Positions 12,668 to 21,861 of a DNA stretch of 64,000 nucleotides are shown one piece after another. The stretch is from Haemophilus parainfluenzae. Lineage in GTDB: Bacteria > Pseudomonadota > Gammaproteobacteria > Enterobacterales > Pasteurellaceae. Each line of letters opens with the position of its first letter. Within the stretch, counting starts at the first letter, position 1. Where the stretch lies: positions 1,054,001 through 1,118,000 of the forward strand of contig NZ_CP063117.1 of the NCBI RefSeq assembly GCF_014931375.1. The letters run 5' to 3'. Both the position numbers and the translations under genes were made by a program. Under the pieces are notes generated by a model that saw only the letters and a program-made list of their open reading frames with translations, did no database searches and had not been told where the DNA came from.

Positions 12668-14282
12668 AGTTGGTAATTCTTATATCAATTGCTGGATCCA
12701 GTGGAATTTCCCTTTTATCTATCGTTTCTTTTAATCCATAATCACTGGTATCTGGTTGATCAGAAAATAAATCAATACTCTTATTTAGTTTGCTATTTGC
12801 TATACCAATCCAGTTAGCAATTCCATCTGTAAAATTCAAGCCAGATTTGAAGACTTTATATTCTTTTCTATCAACATCATCAGATGATATTTTGAATAAT
12901 GGAACATCATTGTGAAGTTTACTTAAACAAGCTTGAGATACAATAATATTAGGTGGATTTATAGAAGAATGACATTGTCCATGATCTGAGAAATAAACTA
13001 TTGAAAATTTGCGGTTTTTTACTTTATTAACATTATTCATTAGGTTATATGTGTTTTCAATAAATTTATCTGTTTCTTTTATAGATGTAATATAGCAATT
13101 AAGATAAAAGTATTTCTCATCAAACTCTTTGTCTTTTAGAATCATTTCTTTTCCTTTAATTCTATCGCAAGCATTTGGATGCGAACCATATAAATGAATA
13201 ACAATAAAGCGTTTTTCTTTTGAGTCTTTATTTATAATATTTTCTAAATAAGGTAATAGCAGAGTGTCATCGGTATCTTGTTCATCGTATTTACCTTTTT
13301 TTATAAAGAATTTATAGTCTGCCTTGTTTCCAATAGCAGATATTGGAGTATCCCATTCTCCTAAGTAACCTTGGTTAGAAAGCCAATAAGTTTTTATGCC
13401 TGCAGACTTAATTAAATCAATTAAATTTAAACTATAGTTTTCTTCCCATTTTGATGTATCAGGCTTAGTTAGCATTAATTTTAATGATCCAATAGTATAA
13501 AAACCCGCAGATTCCAATCCATCAATAAGTATACCTTTTGATGAACTCATAAATGGAGTATTTGCAATTGGATAACCGTATGCATGCAGATAATCCCTTC
13601 TCGCGCTTTCCCCAATGATTAAAATATAATCATCATATTTGGAATTTTCTAAATATGTATCTCCCCATTCATTTTTTAAGCTTAGTTTATTTAAAGTATC
13701 TAACTCTCTTTTTACATCTAGAGCTTCAATATATGTTTTTCTAAAGAAATCAAAGGGGGACATATTGAAGAGTAAGTATAATGTGGCTATAGATAAAATG
13801 AATTTATTTTTAAAGAAATTTATTCTGAACTTTACCGTTATTATTCTATAAGCAACAATAATAATAATAATACTTATTGCATATAAATAATTTTTATAAG
13901 GTATCTGAAGTAGAAATTCTTTGGCTTCATTGGTATCAGTTGCAACTAATGAGGATATATGTTGATAAGTTGGCCCTCCGAAAGTCAAGCCGATGGGGGT
14001 ATATAGAGCATAAATAAGAATAAATGGAAAAAGCAAGAACCAAAATATTTTTTTTGATGAACTAAATATAATAATTAGATATGAGAATATCAGTATTTGT
14101 TCTATATTGGGTTTAGGGTAATAACCCGATCCTCTAAGAATTAGCTTGCTATCTATAATAATCAGACTGAGTGCTATTAAGCACCCAATAACCCATTTTG
14201 CATTTTTAAGAGAAAATACATTCTGTAGGTAGTTAGTTAGCTGATAGAGTTTTGTTCTAAATTTGCTACTCTCTATAGACAT
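12666..14282 (-). CDS. phosphoethanolamine transferase, LPS-modifying, sulfatase family
   Basis: The 538-residue product has five hydrophobic segments in its first 190 residues and then a periplasmic alkaline-phosphatase-like domain. The metal-binding GESARRD motif lies near residue 225, a candidate Thr nucleophile lies in FYTIGSL about 45 residues later, and SDHGQC near residue 430 supplies further metal ligands. Such enzymes move phosphoethanolamine from phosphatidylethanolamine to lipid A or to heptose. Whether it is an EptA, Lpt3 or Lpt6 type cannot be decided by eye. It is clearly more AT-rich than murA and stands alone on the opposite strand, which suggests acquisition. Confidence 0.85.
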   Translation of the reverse strand: MSIESSKFRTKLYQLTNYLQNVFSLKNAKWVIGCLIALSLIIIDSKLILRGSGYYPKPNIEQILIFSYLIIIFSSSKKIFWFLLFPFILIYALYTPIGLTFGGPTYQHISSLVATDTNEAKEFLLQIPYKNYLYAISIIIIIVAYRIITVKFRINFFKNKFILSIATLYLLFNMSPFDFFRKTYIEALDVKRELDTLNKLSLKNEWGDTYLENSKYDDYILIIGESARRDYLHAYGYPIANTPFMSSSKGILIDGLESAGFYTIGSLKLMLTKPDTSKWEENYSLNLIDLIKSAGIKTYWLSNQGYLGEWDTPISAIGNKADYKFFIKKGKYDEQDTDDTLLLPYLENIINKDSKEKRFIVIHLYGSHPNACDRIKGKEMILKDKEFDEKYFYLNCYITSIKETDKFIENTYNLMNNVNKVKNRKFSIVYFSDHGQCHSSINPPNIIVSQACLSKLHNDVPLFKISSDDVDRKEYKVFKSGLNFTDGIANWIGIANSKLNKSIDLFSDQPDTSDYGLKETIDKREIPLDPAIDIRITN

Positions 14283-14397
14283 AATTATTAGTTCCTTATT
14301 CTTATTAATATATAGTAAAATTTAAATTGTAATTGTTGATATTATAATGTCAATGGCAGTGTTAAAACATGTGGAAAGTTTATAATTTTATCGTAAT

Positions 14398-15093
14398 TTA
14401 ATAAATTCTCGCCCCAAAAATGGCTGTACCAATACGTACCATGGTTGAACCACATTTTATGGCACTTTGCATGTCATCGGTCATTCCCATCGAAAGCGTA
14501 TCAATTTGTTGATGAGGGAAAGCGACTTTCAATTGCTCAAATAATTGTTCCATTTGGCTAAAAGCCGCTTCTTGTTCTGCAATATTGTCTGTTGGAGCAG
14601 GGATCGCCATTAATCCACGCAAACGTAAGTGCGGTAGATTTTCAATGTGTTTTGCAAGCTCAATCATTTGACTTGGTTGAATGCCTGATTTACTCGCTTC
14701 GTCACTGATATTAATTTGGATTAAAACATTCAGCGGAGCTTTATTGGCAGGGCGTTGTTCATTTAAACGAACGGCAATTTTTGCACGTTCTAACGTTTGC
14801 ATCCAATCGAAATGTTCAGCCACAAGACGCGTTTTATTGGATTGCAATGGGCCAATAAAATGCCATTCAAGCTGAATATTCTGTGCTTCAAAATACTGAA
14901 TTTTATCTACACCTTCTTGAACGTAGTTCTCCCCAAATGCTTTTTGTCCTGCATGATAGGCTTCTAAAATCGCTTCATTGGGTTTCGTTTTAGAAACCGC
15001 TAATAAAGTGACCGCATTTTCAGGGCGATGAGCGAGTTGTGTGGCTTCTTGGATTTTTTGATGGATGGTTTCGAGTGCTTGTTGAATTGTCAT
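14398..15093 (-). CDS. YggS-family pyridoxal phosphate homeostasis protein
   Basis: A 231-residue PLP-binding protein of the YggS/PROSC family, a fold-III alanine-racemase-like barrel with no known enzyme activity that helps balance vitamin B6 forms. Visible signatures are LLAVSKTKP (the Lys that binds PLP), FGENYVQE, WHFIGPLQSNK, and the C-terminal LSMGMTDDMQSAI. I chose the ATG at 15093 because AGGAAGGGA lies directly upstream; an in-frame start six residues earlier overlaps that ribosome binding site. Confidence 0.93.
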   Translation of the reverse strand: MTIQQALETIHQKIQEATQLAHRPENAVTLLAVSKTKPNEAILEAYHAGQKAFGENYVQEGVDKIQYFEAQNIQLEWHFIGPLQSNKTRLVAEHFDWMQTLERAKIAVRLNEQRPANKAPLNVLIQINISDEASKSGIQPSQMIELAKHIENLPHLRLRGLMAIPAPTDNIAEQEAAFSQMEQLFEQLKVAFPHQQIDTLSMGMTDDMQSAIKCGSTMVRIGTAIFGARIY

Positions 15094-15182
15094 AATTCCC
15101 TTCCTGACCAATGTGAAACTCTCTTCATTCTACACCAAAGCGATGATTTTTAGAAAAAATCTTCATTTTTTTGATTTTGTGT

Positions 15183-15211
15183 TTGACAAGCCAGCGCTTT
15201 TTCGGTATTTC
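15183..15211 (+). promoter_or_regulatory. candidate thr operon promoter
   Basis: TTGACA at 15183 is a perfect -35 element, and TATTTC follows after a 17-base spacer as a weak -10. It is 34 bases before the leader peptide gene, as expected for a thr attenuator. Confidence 0.5.
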
Positions 15212-15244
15212 TAAACACATCTTTTTTTTCAAGGTTAAAACACA

Positions 15245-15316
15245 ATGAAAAATAACCGCACTTTCACGATTACCACCATTATTATGACCATTACGACAAT
15301 TAATGGGGCGGGTTAG
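15245..15316 (+). CDS. thrL: thr operon leader peptide
   Basis: A 23-residue peptide that begins MKNNRTFTITT and is made almost entirely of Thr and Ile codons. It ends in TAG 22 bases before a rho-independent terminator. This is the classic layout of the thr attenuator: when charged Thr- or Ile-tRNA is scarce the ribosome stalls and the terminator does not form, so thrABC is read. The codons for Asn-Arg-Thr-Phe contain an inverted uptake-signal core. AAGG precedes the start. Confidence 0.9.
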   Translation: MKNNRTFTITTIIMTITTINGAG

Positions 15317-15337
15317 TGCATAACAAACAGGATCAAG

Positions 15338-15369
15338 AAAACCCGCATTCAGTCTAGTGCGGGTTTTTT
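15338..15369 (+). terminator. thr attenuator terminator
   Basis: AAAACCCGCA pairs with TGCGGGTTTT around a 10-base loop and runs into T residues. It lies between thrL and thrA, 35 bp before the thrA start. Confidence 0.9.
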
Positions 15370-15404
15370 AGTATTTAAAAATCACAACATCTGAGGATAT
15401 TATC

Positions 15405-17852
15405 ATGCGCGTATTAAAATTTGGTGGCACTTCATTAGCCAATCCTGAGCGTTTCTCACAAGCAGCTCAATTAATCGAAAAAGCTCATTTAGAAGAGCAG
15501 GCTGCCGGTGTCTTATCTGCCCCAGCAAAAATTACTAACCATCTTGTTGCCCTCTCTGAAAAAGCCGCATTAAACCAACCTACTGATACCCACTTTAACG
15601 AAGCCATTGAGATTTTCTATAACATCATTAATGGTTTACACGCTGAAAATAATAAATTTGATCTTGCTGGTACTAAAGCCCTCATTGATGCAGAATTTGC
15701 TCAAATTAAAGGCTTATTAGAAGAAATTCGCCAAGCTGGCAAAGTAGAAGATAAAGTTAAAGCAACCATTGATTGCCGTGGTGAAAAATTATCAATTGCG
15801 ATGATGAAAGCGTGGTTTGAAGCACGTGGGTATAGTGTTCACATTGTTGATCCAGTTAAGCAATTATTAGCACAAGGTGGTTACTTAGAATCTTCAGTTG
15901 ATATTGACGAATCAACAAAACGCGTTGATGCGAAAAGTATCGATAAAGATAAAGTTGTTTTAATGGCTGGTTTTACCGCATGTAATGATAAAGGTGAATT
16001 AGTGTTATTAGGCCGTAATGGTTCTGATTATTCAGCAGCCTGTTTAGCAGCTTGTTTAGATGCGTCTGTTTGTGAAATTTGGACTGATGTGGATGGCGTT
16101 TATACTTGTGATCCTCGTTTAGTGCCAGATGCTCGTTTATTACCAAGCCTTTCTTATCGTGAAGCGATGGAGCTTTCTTATTTTGGCGCGAAAGTGATCC
16201 ATCCACGTACAATTGGTCCATTATTGCCAAAACAAATCCCTTGTGTGATCAAAAACACCGGTAATTCATCTGCACCTGGTTCAATAATCGATGGTCATGT
16301 AAAATCTGAAGGGTTACAAGTGAAAGGGATTACTAACCTTGACAACGTGGCAATGTTTAATGTTTCAGGCCCTGGTATGCAAGGCATGGTAGGGATGGCT
16401 GCGCGTGTCTTCTCAGCCATGTCAAAAGCCGGTATTTCAGTTATTTTAATCACTCAATCTTCTTCTGAATACAGCATTAGTTTCTGTGTGCCAGTTAAAT
16501 CAGCGGATGCAGCGAAAGCGATTTTAGAACAAGAGTTTGCGACAGAATTAAAAGCGCATGACTTAGAGCCAATTGAAGTCGCAAAAGATCTATCTATCAT
16601 CTCAGTTGTAGGTGATGGTATGAAACAAGCTAAAGGTATTGCGGCTCGTTTCTTCTCTGCCTTAGCACAAGCGAATATCAGCTTAGTCGCAATTGCACAA
16701 GGTTCTTCTGAGCGTTCAATTTCCGCAGTTGTCGCGCAAAATAAAGCGATTGAAGCTGTGAAAGCGACTCACCAAGCCCTTTTTAATAACAAGAAAGTTG
16801 TCGATATGTTTCTAGTCGGCGTTGGTGGCGTTGGTGGTGAGTTAATTGAACAAATCAAACACCAAAAAGAATACCTCGCAAAGAAGGACATTGAAATCCG
16901 AGTTTGTGCGTTAGCGAATTCAACAAAAATGCTTTTGAATGAAAACGGATTGAATTTAGATAATTGGAAAGTGGATCTTGAAAATGCAACCCAACCTTCT
17001 GATTTCGATGTGTTGTTATCTTTCATTAAATTACACCACGTAGTGAACCCAGTCTTCGTAGATTGTACAACGGCTGAATCGGTCGCAGGACTTTATGCGC
17101 GCGCATTAAAAGAAGGCTTCCATGTAGTAACCCCAAACAAAAAAGCGAATACCCGTGAATTAGCTTATTACCACGAATTACGTCGCAATGCACAAGCAAG
17201 CCAGCATAAATTCCTATATGAAACCAACGTAGGCGCAGGCTTACCGGTTATCGAAAACTTACAGAATTTATTAGCAGCGGGTGATGAGCTTGAGTATTTT
17301 GAAGGCATTTTATCGGGCTCACTTTCTTTCATTTTTGGTAAATTAGAAGAGGGACTTTCTCTTTCAGAAGTGACCGCACTTGCACGTGAAAAAGGGTTTA
17401 CAGAACCAGATCCTCGTGATGATTTATCAGGACAAGATGTGGCACGTAAATTGCTTATTTTAGCGCGTGAAGCAGGGTTAGAACTTGAGCTTTCCGATGT
17501 GGAAGTGGAAGGCGTGTTACCGAAAGGCTTCTCTGAAGGCAAATCAGCCGATGAATTTATGGCGATGTTGCCACAATTAGATGCGGAATTTAAAGCACGC
17601 GTTGAAGCCGCGAAAGCCGAAGGCAAAGTATTGCGTTACGTAGGTCAAATTAAAGATGGCCACTGCAAGGTATCAATCATCGCTGTGGATCAAAATAATC
17701 CATTGTACAAGGTGAAAGACGGTGAAAACGCCCTTGCATTCTACACGCGTTATTATCAACCAATTCCGTTGTTATTACGTGGTTATGGTGCAGGTAACGC
17801 AGTGACTGCAGCGGGCATCTTTGCGGATATTTTAAGAACATTACACCACTAA
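15405..17852 (+). CDS. thrA: bifunctional aspartokinase I / homoserine dehydrogenase I
   Basis: The 815-residue protein has an N-terminal aspartokinase ([17 protein letters not shown], residues 1 to about 290), two central ACT regulatory regions (about 310-455) and a C-terminal homoserine dehydrogenase with the nucleotide-binding start [15 protein letters not shown] near 470 and [11 protein letters not shown]. It carries out steps one and three of the path from aspartate to threonine and is normally feedback-inhibited by threonine. GAGGA precedes the ATG. It is the first structural gene after the attenuator. Confidence 0.97.
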   Translation: MRVLKFGGTSLANPERFSQAAQLIEKAHLEEQAAGVLSAPAKITNHLVALSEKAALNQPTDTHFNEAIEIFYNIINGLHAENNKFDLAGTKALIDAEFAQIKGLLEEIRQAGKVEDKVKATIDCRGEKLSIAMMKAWFEARGYSVHIVDPVKQLLAQGGYLESSVDIDESTKRVDAKSIDKDKVVLMAGFTACNDKGELVLLGRNGSDYSAACLAACLDASVCEIWTDVDGVYTCDPRLVPDARLLPSLSYREAMELSYFGAKVIHPRTIGPLLPKQIPCVIKNTGNSSAPGSIIDGHVKSEGLQVKGITNLDNVAMFNVSGPGMQGMVGMAARVFSAMSKAGISVILITQSSSEYSISFCVPVKSADAAKAILEQEFATELKAHDLEPIEVAKDLSIISVVGDGMKQAKGIAARFFSALAQANISLVAIAQGSSERSISAVVAQNKAIEAVKATHQALFNNKKVVDMFLVGVGGVGGELIEQIKHQKEYLAKKDIEIRVCALANSTKMLLNENGLNLDNWKVDLENATQPSDFDVLLSFIKLHHVVNPVFVDCTTAESVAGLYARALKEGFHVVTPNKKANTRELAYYHELRRNAQASQHKFLYETNVGAGLPVIENLQNLLAAGDELEYFEGILSGSLSFIFGKLEEGLSLSEVTALAREKGFTEPDPRDDLSGQDVARKLLILAREAGLELELSDVEVEGVLPKGFSEGKSADEFMAMLPQLDAEFKARVEAAKAEGKVLRYVGQIKDGHCKVSIIAVDQNNPLYKVKDGENALAFYTRYYQPIPLLLRGYGAGNAVTAAGIFADILRTLHH

Positions 17853-17864
17853 AAAGGACATAAT

Positions 17865-18812
17865 ATGTTAAGAATTTATGCTCCAGCATCGAGTGCAAAT
17901 ATTAGTGTAGGGTTTGACACATTAGGCGCAGCCATTTCACCGATTGATGGTTCATTATTAGGTGATGTCGTACAGATTGAGTCTATTCCAAGTGGTTTTG
18001 AGCTTGAAAGTGCGGGCTATTTTGTGCGTAAATTGCCAAAAGAGCCACAAAAAAACATCGTGTATCAGGCCTATGTACTGTTTAGTGAGCAATTAAAATT
18101 ACGCAATGTGAGAGTCAAACCATTGCGTTTGACCCTTGAGAAAAATATGCCGATTGGTTCGGGATTAGGCTCAAGTGCCTGTTCTATTGTGGCTGCATTA
18201 GTGGCATTAAATAAATTCCACGATGAACCATTCTCAAAAATGGAATTGTTAGAGATGATGGGAGAGCTAGAAGGTCGTATTTCAGGTTCTATCCATTATG
18301 ATAACGTTGCGCCTTGCTATCTTGGCGGTGTGCAGTTTATGGTACAATCTCTCGGTAACATTTGCCAAAAACTACCATTTTTTGATAATTGGTATTGGGT
18401 CTTAGCCTATCCAGGCATTGAGGTTTCAACCGCTGAAGCACGCGCAATTTTACCGAAAAGCTACACGCGCCAAGATGTGATTTCTCATGGTCGTCATTTA
18501 GGTGGCTTTGTGCATGCATGTCACACGCATCAAGAAAACCTAGCTGCGATGATGATGAAAGATGTGATTGCGGAACCTTATCGTGAGGCTTTATTGCCAA
18601 ACTTCGCAGAAGTGAAACAAGCTACTCGTGATTTAGGCGCGTTAGCAACGGGGATTTCAGGCTCTGGACCAACGATTTTCTCCATCGCACCTGATTTACA
18701 AACGGCAACAAAACTGGCGACTTATTTAGAAAATCATTATTTACAAAACAATGAAGGCTTTGTTCATGTTTGTAAGGTCGATAATGAAGGTGCTAAATTG
18801 TTAACTCGTTAA
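17865..18812 (+). CDS. thrB: homoserine kinase
   Basis: A 315-residue GHMP-family kinase that phosphorylates homoserine. Visible motifs: [16 protein letters not shown] at the N-terminus, the ATP loop [13 protein letters not shown] near residue 90, and [11 protein letters not shown] near 265. It starts 12 bp after thrA. Normally thrC would follow directly; here two unrelated genes intervene, starting 19 bp after the thrB stop. Confidence 0.97.
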   Translation: MLRIYAPASSANISVGFDTLGAAISPIDGSLLGDVVQIESIPSGFELESAGYFVRKLPKEPQKNIVYQAYVLFSEQLKLRNVRVKPLRLTLEKNMPIGSGLGSSACSIVAALVALNKFHDEPFSKMELLEMMGELEGRISGSIHYDNVAPCYLGGVQFMVQSLGNICQKLPFFDNWYWVLAYPGIEVSTAEARAILPKSYTRQDVISHGRHLGGFVHACHTHQENLAAMMMKDVIAEPYREALLPNFAEVKQATRDLGALATGISGSGPTIFSIAPDLQTATKLATYLENHYLQNNEGFVHVCKVDNEGAKLLTR

Positions 18813-18831
18813 ATTTATTTGAGATGCAATT

Positions 18832-19863
18832 ATGAATAGTTCAAAAGAAAAGCATTTAAATTTATATCCTATTGATTACCCATTTGAAACTTTAAAGTCT
18901 AGAATTGAGAGTGGAAAGCTTAAACTAGACCCAGATTTTCAAAGAAAATATAAGTGGGATAAGAAAGGATGGGGAAGAGCATCTAAGTTTATTGAATCTT
19001 GCTTAATGAGAATTCCTTTACCTTCATGCTATTTTGCTGAAGATGATAAAGGAAATCATATTGTTATTGATGGAGTTCAAAGATTAACGACTATCCAAAA
19101 GTTTTTTAATGATGAATTTGCTCTGGAAGGGATGACAGCATTTTCTGATCTTGAAGGGAAGAGATTTTCTGAATTAAATGAATCTAAGAGTGACTTAGAA
19201 AATACGACTATACGCTGCATAGTTTTACGTAAAGATAATTCTCAGGAATTAATTAGAGAAATTTTTGCAAGGTTAAATCAAGGCTCAGTGACTTTAACAG
19301 ATCAAGAGATTAGGCACGCTTTGTACCCCAGCGCCTTTAATAATTTACTAGATGAATTAGCGATTCTTTTGTCAAATTATAAGTTTAATTCTATTAAAGA
19401 TGATAGTGGTAAAGCTGAGCTAGTTTTACGGTATTTTGCTCTTTCTAGTGATGATAAGTTAGTAAACTATTCTGATAATTTGAAAGAATATTTAGATTCA
19501 TATCTTGAGGAGAAAGTTTCAGTTTCAGAGGATGATATAAATACCTATAGGGATAAATTTAAATCAGCATTAGAAAATTGTCGAATAGCCTTTGGTGATG
19601 ATCTATTCTTAAACTTATCTAGAAAAAGAAATATGACTCTTAAAGCTATTGTTCATTATGATCTTCAAATGTATTCAGTTGGTCGATTAGACCCAAAGAT
19701 TGTCAAAAAATTTGCACATAAGATTAAATCTAAATATAAAGAGTTATGTGATAGAGAAGACTTTGGAAAAACGTTAAAAAGAAGCGTACAAACTAAGTCA
19801 TCTATAATGACTCGTAGGAAGTTATGGGATTATCTTCTTCAGGAAGCAATAGCTGAAAATTAA
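18832..19863 (+). CDS. DUF262-domain protein (ParB/Srx-like fold), defence-like
   Basis: A 343-residue protein with the DUF262 signature: PDFQRKYKW at residues 34-42, then IESCLMRIPLPSCYF, and IDGVQRLTTIQKFF from residue 79, where IDGVQRL stands for the usual DGQQR motif. A second family block, EIFARLNQGSVTLTDQEIRHAL, begins near residue 144. In GmrSD enzymes DUF262 binds or hydrolyses nucleotides and is fused to a DUF1524 nuclease; here no DUF1524 HNH segment is visible, and the partner is the HEPN gene four bases downstream. Low GC and many AGA codons contrast with thrB and thrC. A role in anti-phage defence is inference. Confidence 0.8.
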   Translation: MNSSKEKHLNLYPIDYPFETLKSRIESGKLKLDPDFQRKYKWDKKGWGRASKFIESCLMRIPLPSCYFAEDDKGNHIVIDGVQRLTTIQKFFNDEFALEGMTAFSDLEGKRFSELNESKSDLENTTIRCIVLRKDNSQELIREIFARLNQGSVTLTDQEIRHALYPSAFNNLLDELAILLSNYKFNSIKDDSGKAELVLRYFALSSDDKLVNYSDNLKEYLDSYLEEKVSVSEDDINTYRDKFKSALENCRIAFGDDLFLNLSRKRNMTLKAIVHYDLQMYSVGRLDPKIVKKFAHKIKSKYKELCDREDFGKTLKRSVQTKSSIMTRRKLWDYLLQEAIAEN

Positions 19864-19867
19864 TAGT

Positions 19868-20491
19868 ATGAGCCAGACATATTCACCTATATATAAAAAA
19901 TATAGTTCTTTGTTGACAAAGCTTTCTAAGGTGGTAAAAGAAAGTAGAGATAGAGTTATTACTTCTTCCGATTCTTTATTTGTTAAGAATGTGAATCTTT
20001 TCTCTAGAAGTTATTTGATTAATCTATGTACTTATTTAGAGTCTTATTTAACTGAAATTACAATAAAAATATTTGAAAGACATTGTAAATGTATTAACCA
20101 ATATTCAGTTCCAGAAGTATTTGTTTTAGCAAGTTTATCATCCTGGAATGTAGACAAAAAAAGTCGGGCAGTTAGAAACTATAATGTATCTTATGCTAAG
20201 AAAGATATAGAGAGTTTCCTTGATGCTAATAAAATATCAGGGAATATAAAAAAAACATTAAATGTTTTCGAATTGTTAGGAATAGAGCTAGATAATAAGC
20301 TTAATTCTGCAATTAAAGATCAGATTAGTAGCATTGTTAATAAACGTAATGACATTGTTCATAGAAACAATGATGTTACAGATACATCTTTATCTGATAT
20401 TGTTCTGCATATTAAAACGGTACGACTTTATATGCAAGAAATAGAAAAAATTATTCAAAAATCGGAATATGACTTTAAGAAGTATTATTAA
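19868..20491 (+). CDS. HEPN-domain protein, probable MAE_28990/MAE_18760-type RNase
   Basis: A 207-residue, mostly helical protein. Near its C-terminus KRNDIVHRNN contains the HEPN RNase motif R-x4-H, with Arg160 and His165. An early helix (NLFSRSYLINLCTYLESYL, about 43-61) fits the family of HEPN proteins that pair with DUF262. It starts four bases after the DUF262 stop, so the two are coupled. HEPN RNases usually cut RNA to stop growth upon infection or act as toxins held by a partner. That function here is inferred from motif and context. Confidence 0.72.
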   Translation: MSQTYSPIYKKYSSLLTKLSKVVKESRDRVITSSDSLFVKNVNLFSRSYLINLCTYLESYLTEITIKIFERHCKCINQYSVPEVFVLASLSSWNVDKKSRAVRNYNVSYAKKDIESFLDANKISGNIKKTLNVFELLGIELDNKLNSAIKDQISSIVNKRNDIVHRNNDVTDTSLSDIVLHIKTVRLYMQEIEKIIQKSEYDFKKYY

Positions 20492-20506
20492 TAATTAGGA
20501 TATACA

Positions 20507-21781
20507 ATGAATTTATATAACATCAAACACCCTGAAGAAAAAGTGAATTTTGCGCAAGCAGTACGTCAAGGACTTGGCAAAGATCAAGGTTTGTTCTTTC
20601 CAGAAACGATCCCCGCTTTAACCAATATTGACGAGTTATTAGCCTTACCATTGGTTGAACGTAGCCAAAAAATTCTTGGTGCATTAATTGGTGAAGAATT
20701 ACCGAAAGCAACATTAGATGCAATGGTGAAAAATGCATTTACTTTTCCTGCACCGTTAGAAAAAGTAGAAGACAATATTTATGCCCTTGAATTATTCCAC
20801 GGTCCAACTTTAGCATTTAAAGACTTTGGTGGTCGTTTTATGGCGCAGGCACTTGCTGCAGTACGTGGTGATGGCAAAATTACCATTTTAACAGCAACAT
20901 CTGGAGATACCGGTGCGGCAGTTGCCCATGCATTTTATGGGTTGGAAAATATCAATGTTGTGATTTTATATCCGAAAGGCAAAATTAGCCCATTACAAGA
21001 AAAACTGTTCTGTACTTTAGGTGGCAATATTCGCACTGTGGCGATTAATGGTGATTTCGATGCCTGCCAAGCGTTAGTCAAACAAGCCTTTGATGATGCA
21101 GAACTGCGTCAAGCGATTGGTTTAAACTCAGCAAACTCTATTAATATTAGCCGTTTATTAGCGCAAGTTTGTTATTACTTTGAAGCGGTAGCGCAATTAC
21201 CAAAAGAAAAAAGTGATAATGTCGTGGTTTCTGTACCAAGTGGCAACTTCGGTAACTTAACCGCAGGGTTAATCGCAAAAACATTAGGTTTACCAATTAA
21301 ACGCTTTATTGCAGCAACCAATGCGAACGATACCGTACCGCGTTATTTAGAATCAGGTAATTGGGCACCTAAAGCGACTGTAGCCACGCTTTCTAATGCG
21401 ATGGATGTCAGTCGTCCGAACAACTGGCCACGTGTCGAAGAGTTATTTAAACGTAATGGCTGGAGTTTAAGTGATTTAGGTTCTGGTATGTTAAGCGATA
21501 GCGAAACAGAAGAAACCTTAAAAGCGATGTACGCAAAAGGTTATTTATGTGAACCACACGGTGCAATAGCCTATCAAGTATTGAAAGATCAACTTAAAGC
21601 GGATGAAACTGGTATTTTCTTATGTACGGCACATCCTGCAAAATTTAAAGAGTCTGTAGAGCGTATTCTTTCGCTCAATCTTCCATTGCCAGAAGCATTG
21701 GATAAACACAATAAATTGCCATTACTTTCTGATGAAATGGATGACGATTTTACTCAATTACGTGCATATTTGTTGAAATAA
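20507..21781 (+). CDS. thrC: threonine synthase
   Basis: ThrC converts O-phosphohomoserine to threonine using PLP. The 424-residue product has the family N-terminus MNLYNIKHPEEKVNFAQAV, the PLP-lysine motif GPTLAFKDFGGRF near residue 105, and the glycine loop region SVPSGNFGNL. Length is normal. It is separated from thrB by the DUF262-HEPN pair and starts 15 bp after the HEPN stop with a weak TAGGA. Its expression must come through the inserted genes or from a promoter within them. Confidence 0.97.
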   Translation: MNLYNIKHPEEKVNFAQAVRQGLGKDQGLFFPETIPALTNIDELLALPLVERSQKILGALIGEELPKATLDAMVKNAFTFPAPLEKVEDNIYALELFHGPTLAFKDFGGRFMAQALAAVRGDGKITILTATSGDTGAAVAHAFYGLENINVVILYPKGKISPLQEKLFCTLGGNIRTVAINGDFDACQALVKQAFDDAELRQAIGLNSANSINISRLLAQVCYYFEAVAQLPKEKSDNVVVSVPSGNFGNLTAGLIAKTLGLPIKRFIAATNANDTVPRYLESGNWAPKATVATLSNAMDVSRPNNWPRVEELFKRNGWSLSDLGSGMLSDSETEETLKAMYAKGYLCEPHGAIAYQVLKDQLKADETGIFLCTAHPAKFKESVERILSLNLPLPEALDKHNKLPLLSDEMDDDFTQLRAYLLK

Positions 21782-21784
21782 TAA

Positions 21785-21858
21785 AAAAGTGCGGTTGATT
21801 TTGACCGCACTTTTGTTTCGTTACTCAAAAGGGCGGGATAAACGCCCTTTATTTTTAG
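21785..21858. terminator. double terminator between thrC and the PTS gene
   Basis: AAAAGTGCGGT and ACCGCACTTTT form an uptake-signal hairpin at 21785-21814. A second hairpin, with GGGCG and CGCCC arms, follows at about 21831-21847 and runs into T residues. The genes on both sides converge here. Confidence 0.85.
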
Positions 21859-21861
21859 GAA

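Noticed and set aside
17168..17626. Antisense 152-codon frame in thrA
   Set aside because: Low-complexity Ser-rich product, fully inside thrA.
18832..20491. Classic type II toxin-antitoxin pair
   Set aside because: The partner sizes (343 and 207 residues) and the DUF262 domain do not fit usual small antitoxins; a toxin-like HEPN activity remains possible, so it is reported as defence-like instead.
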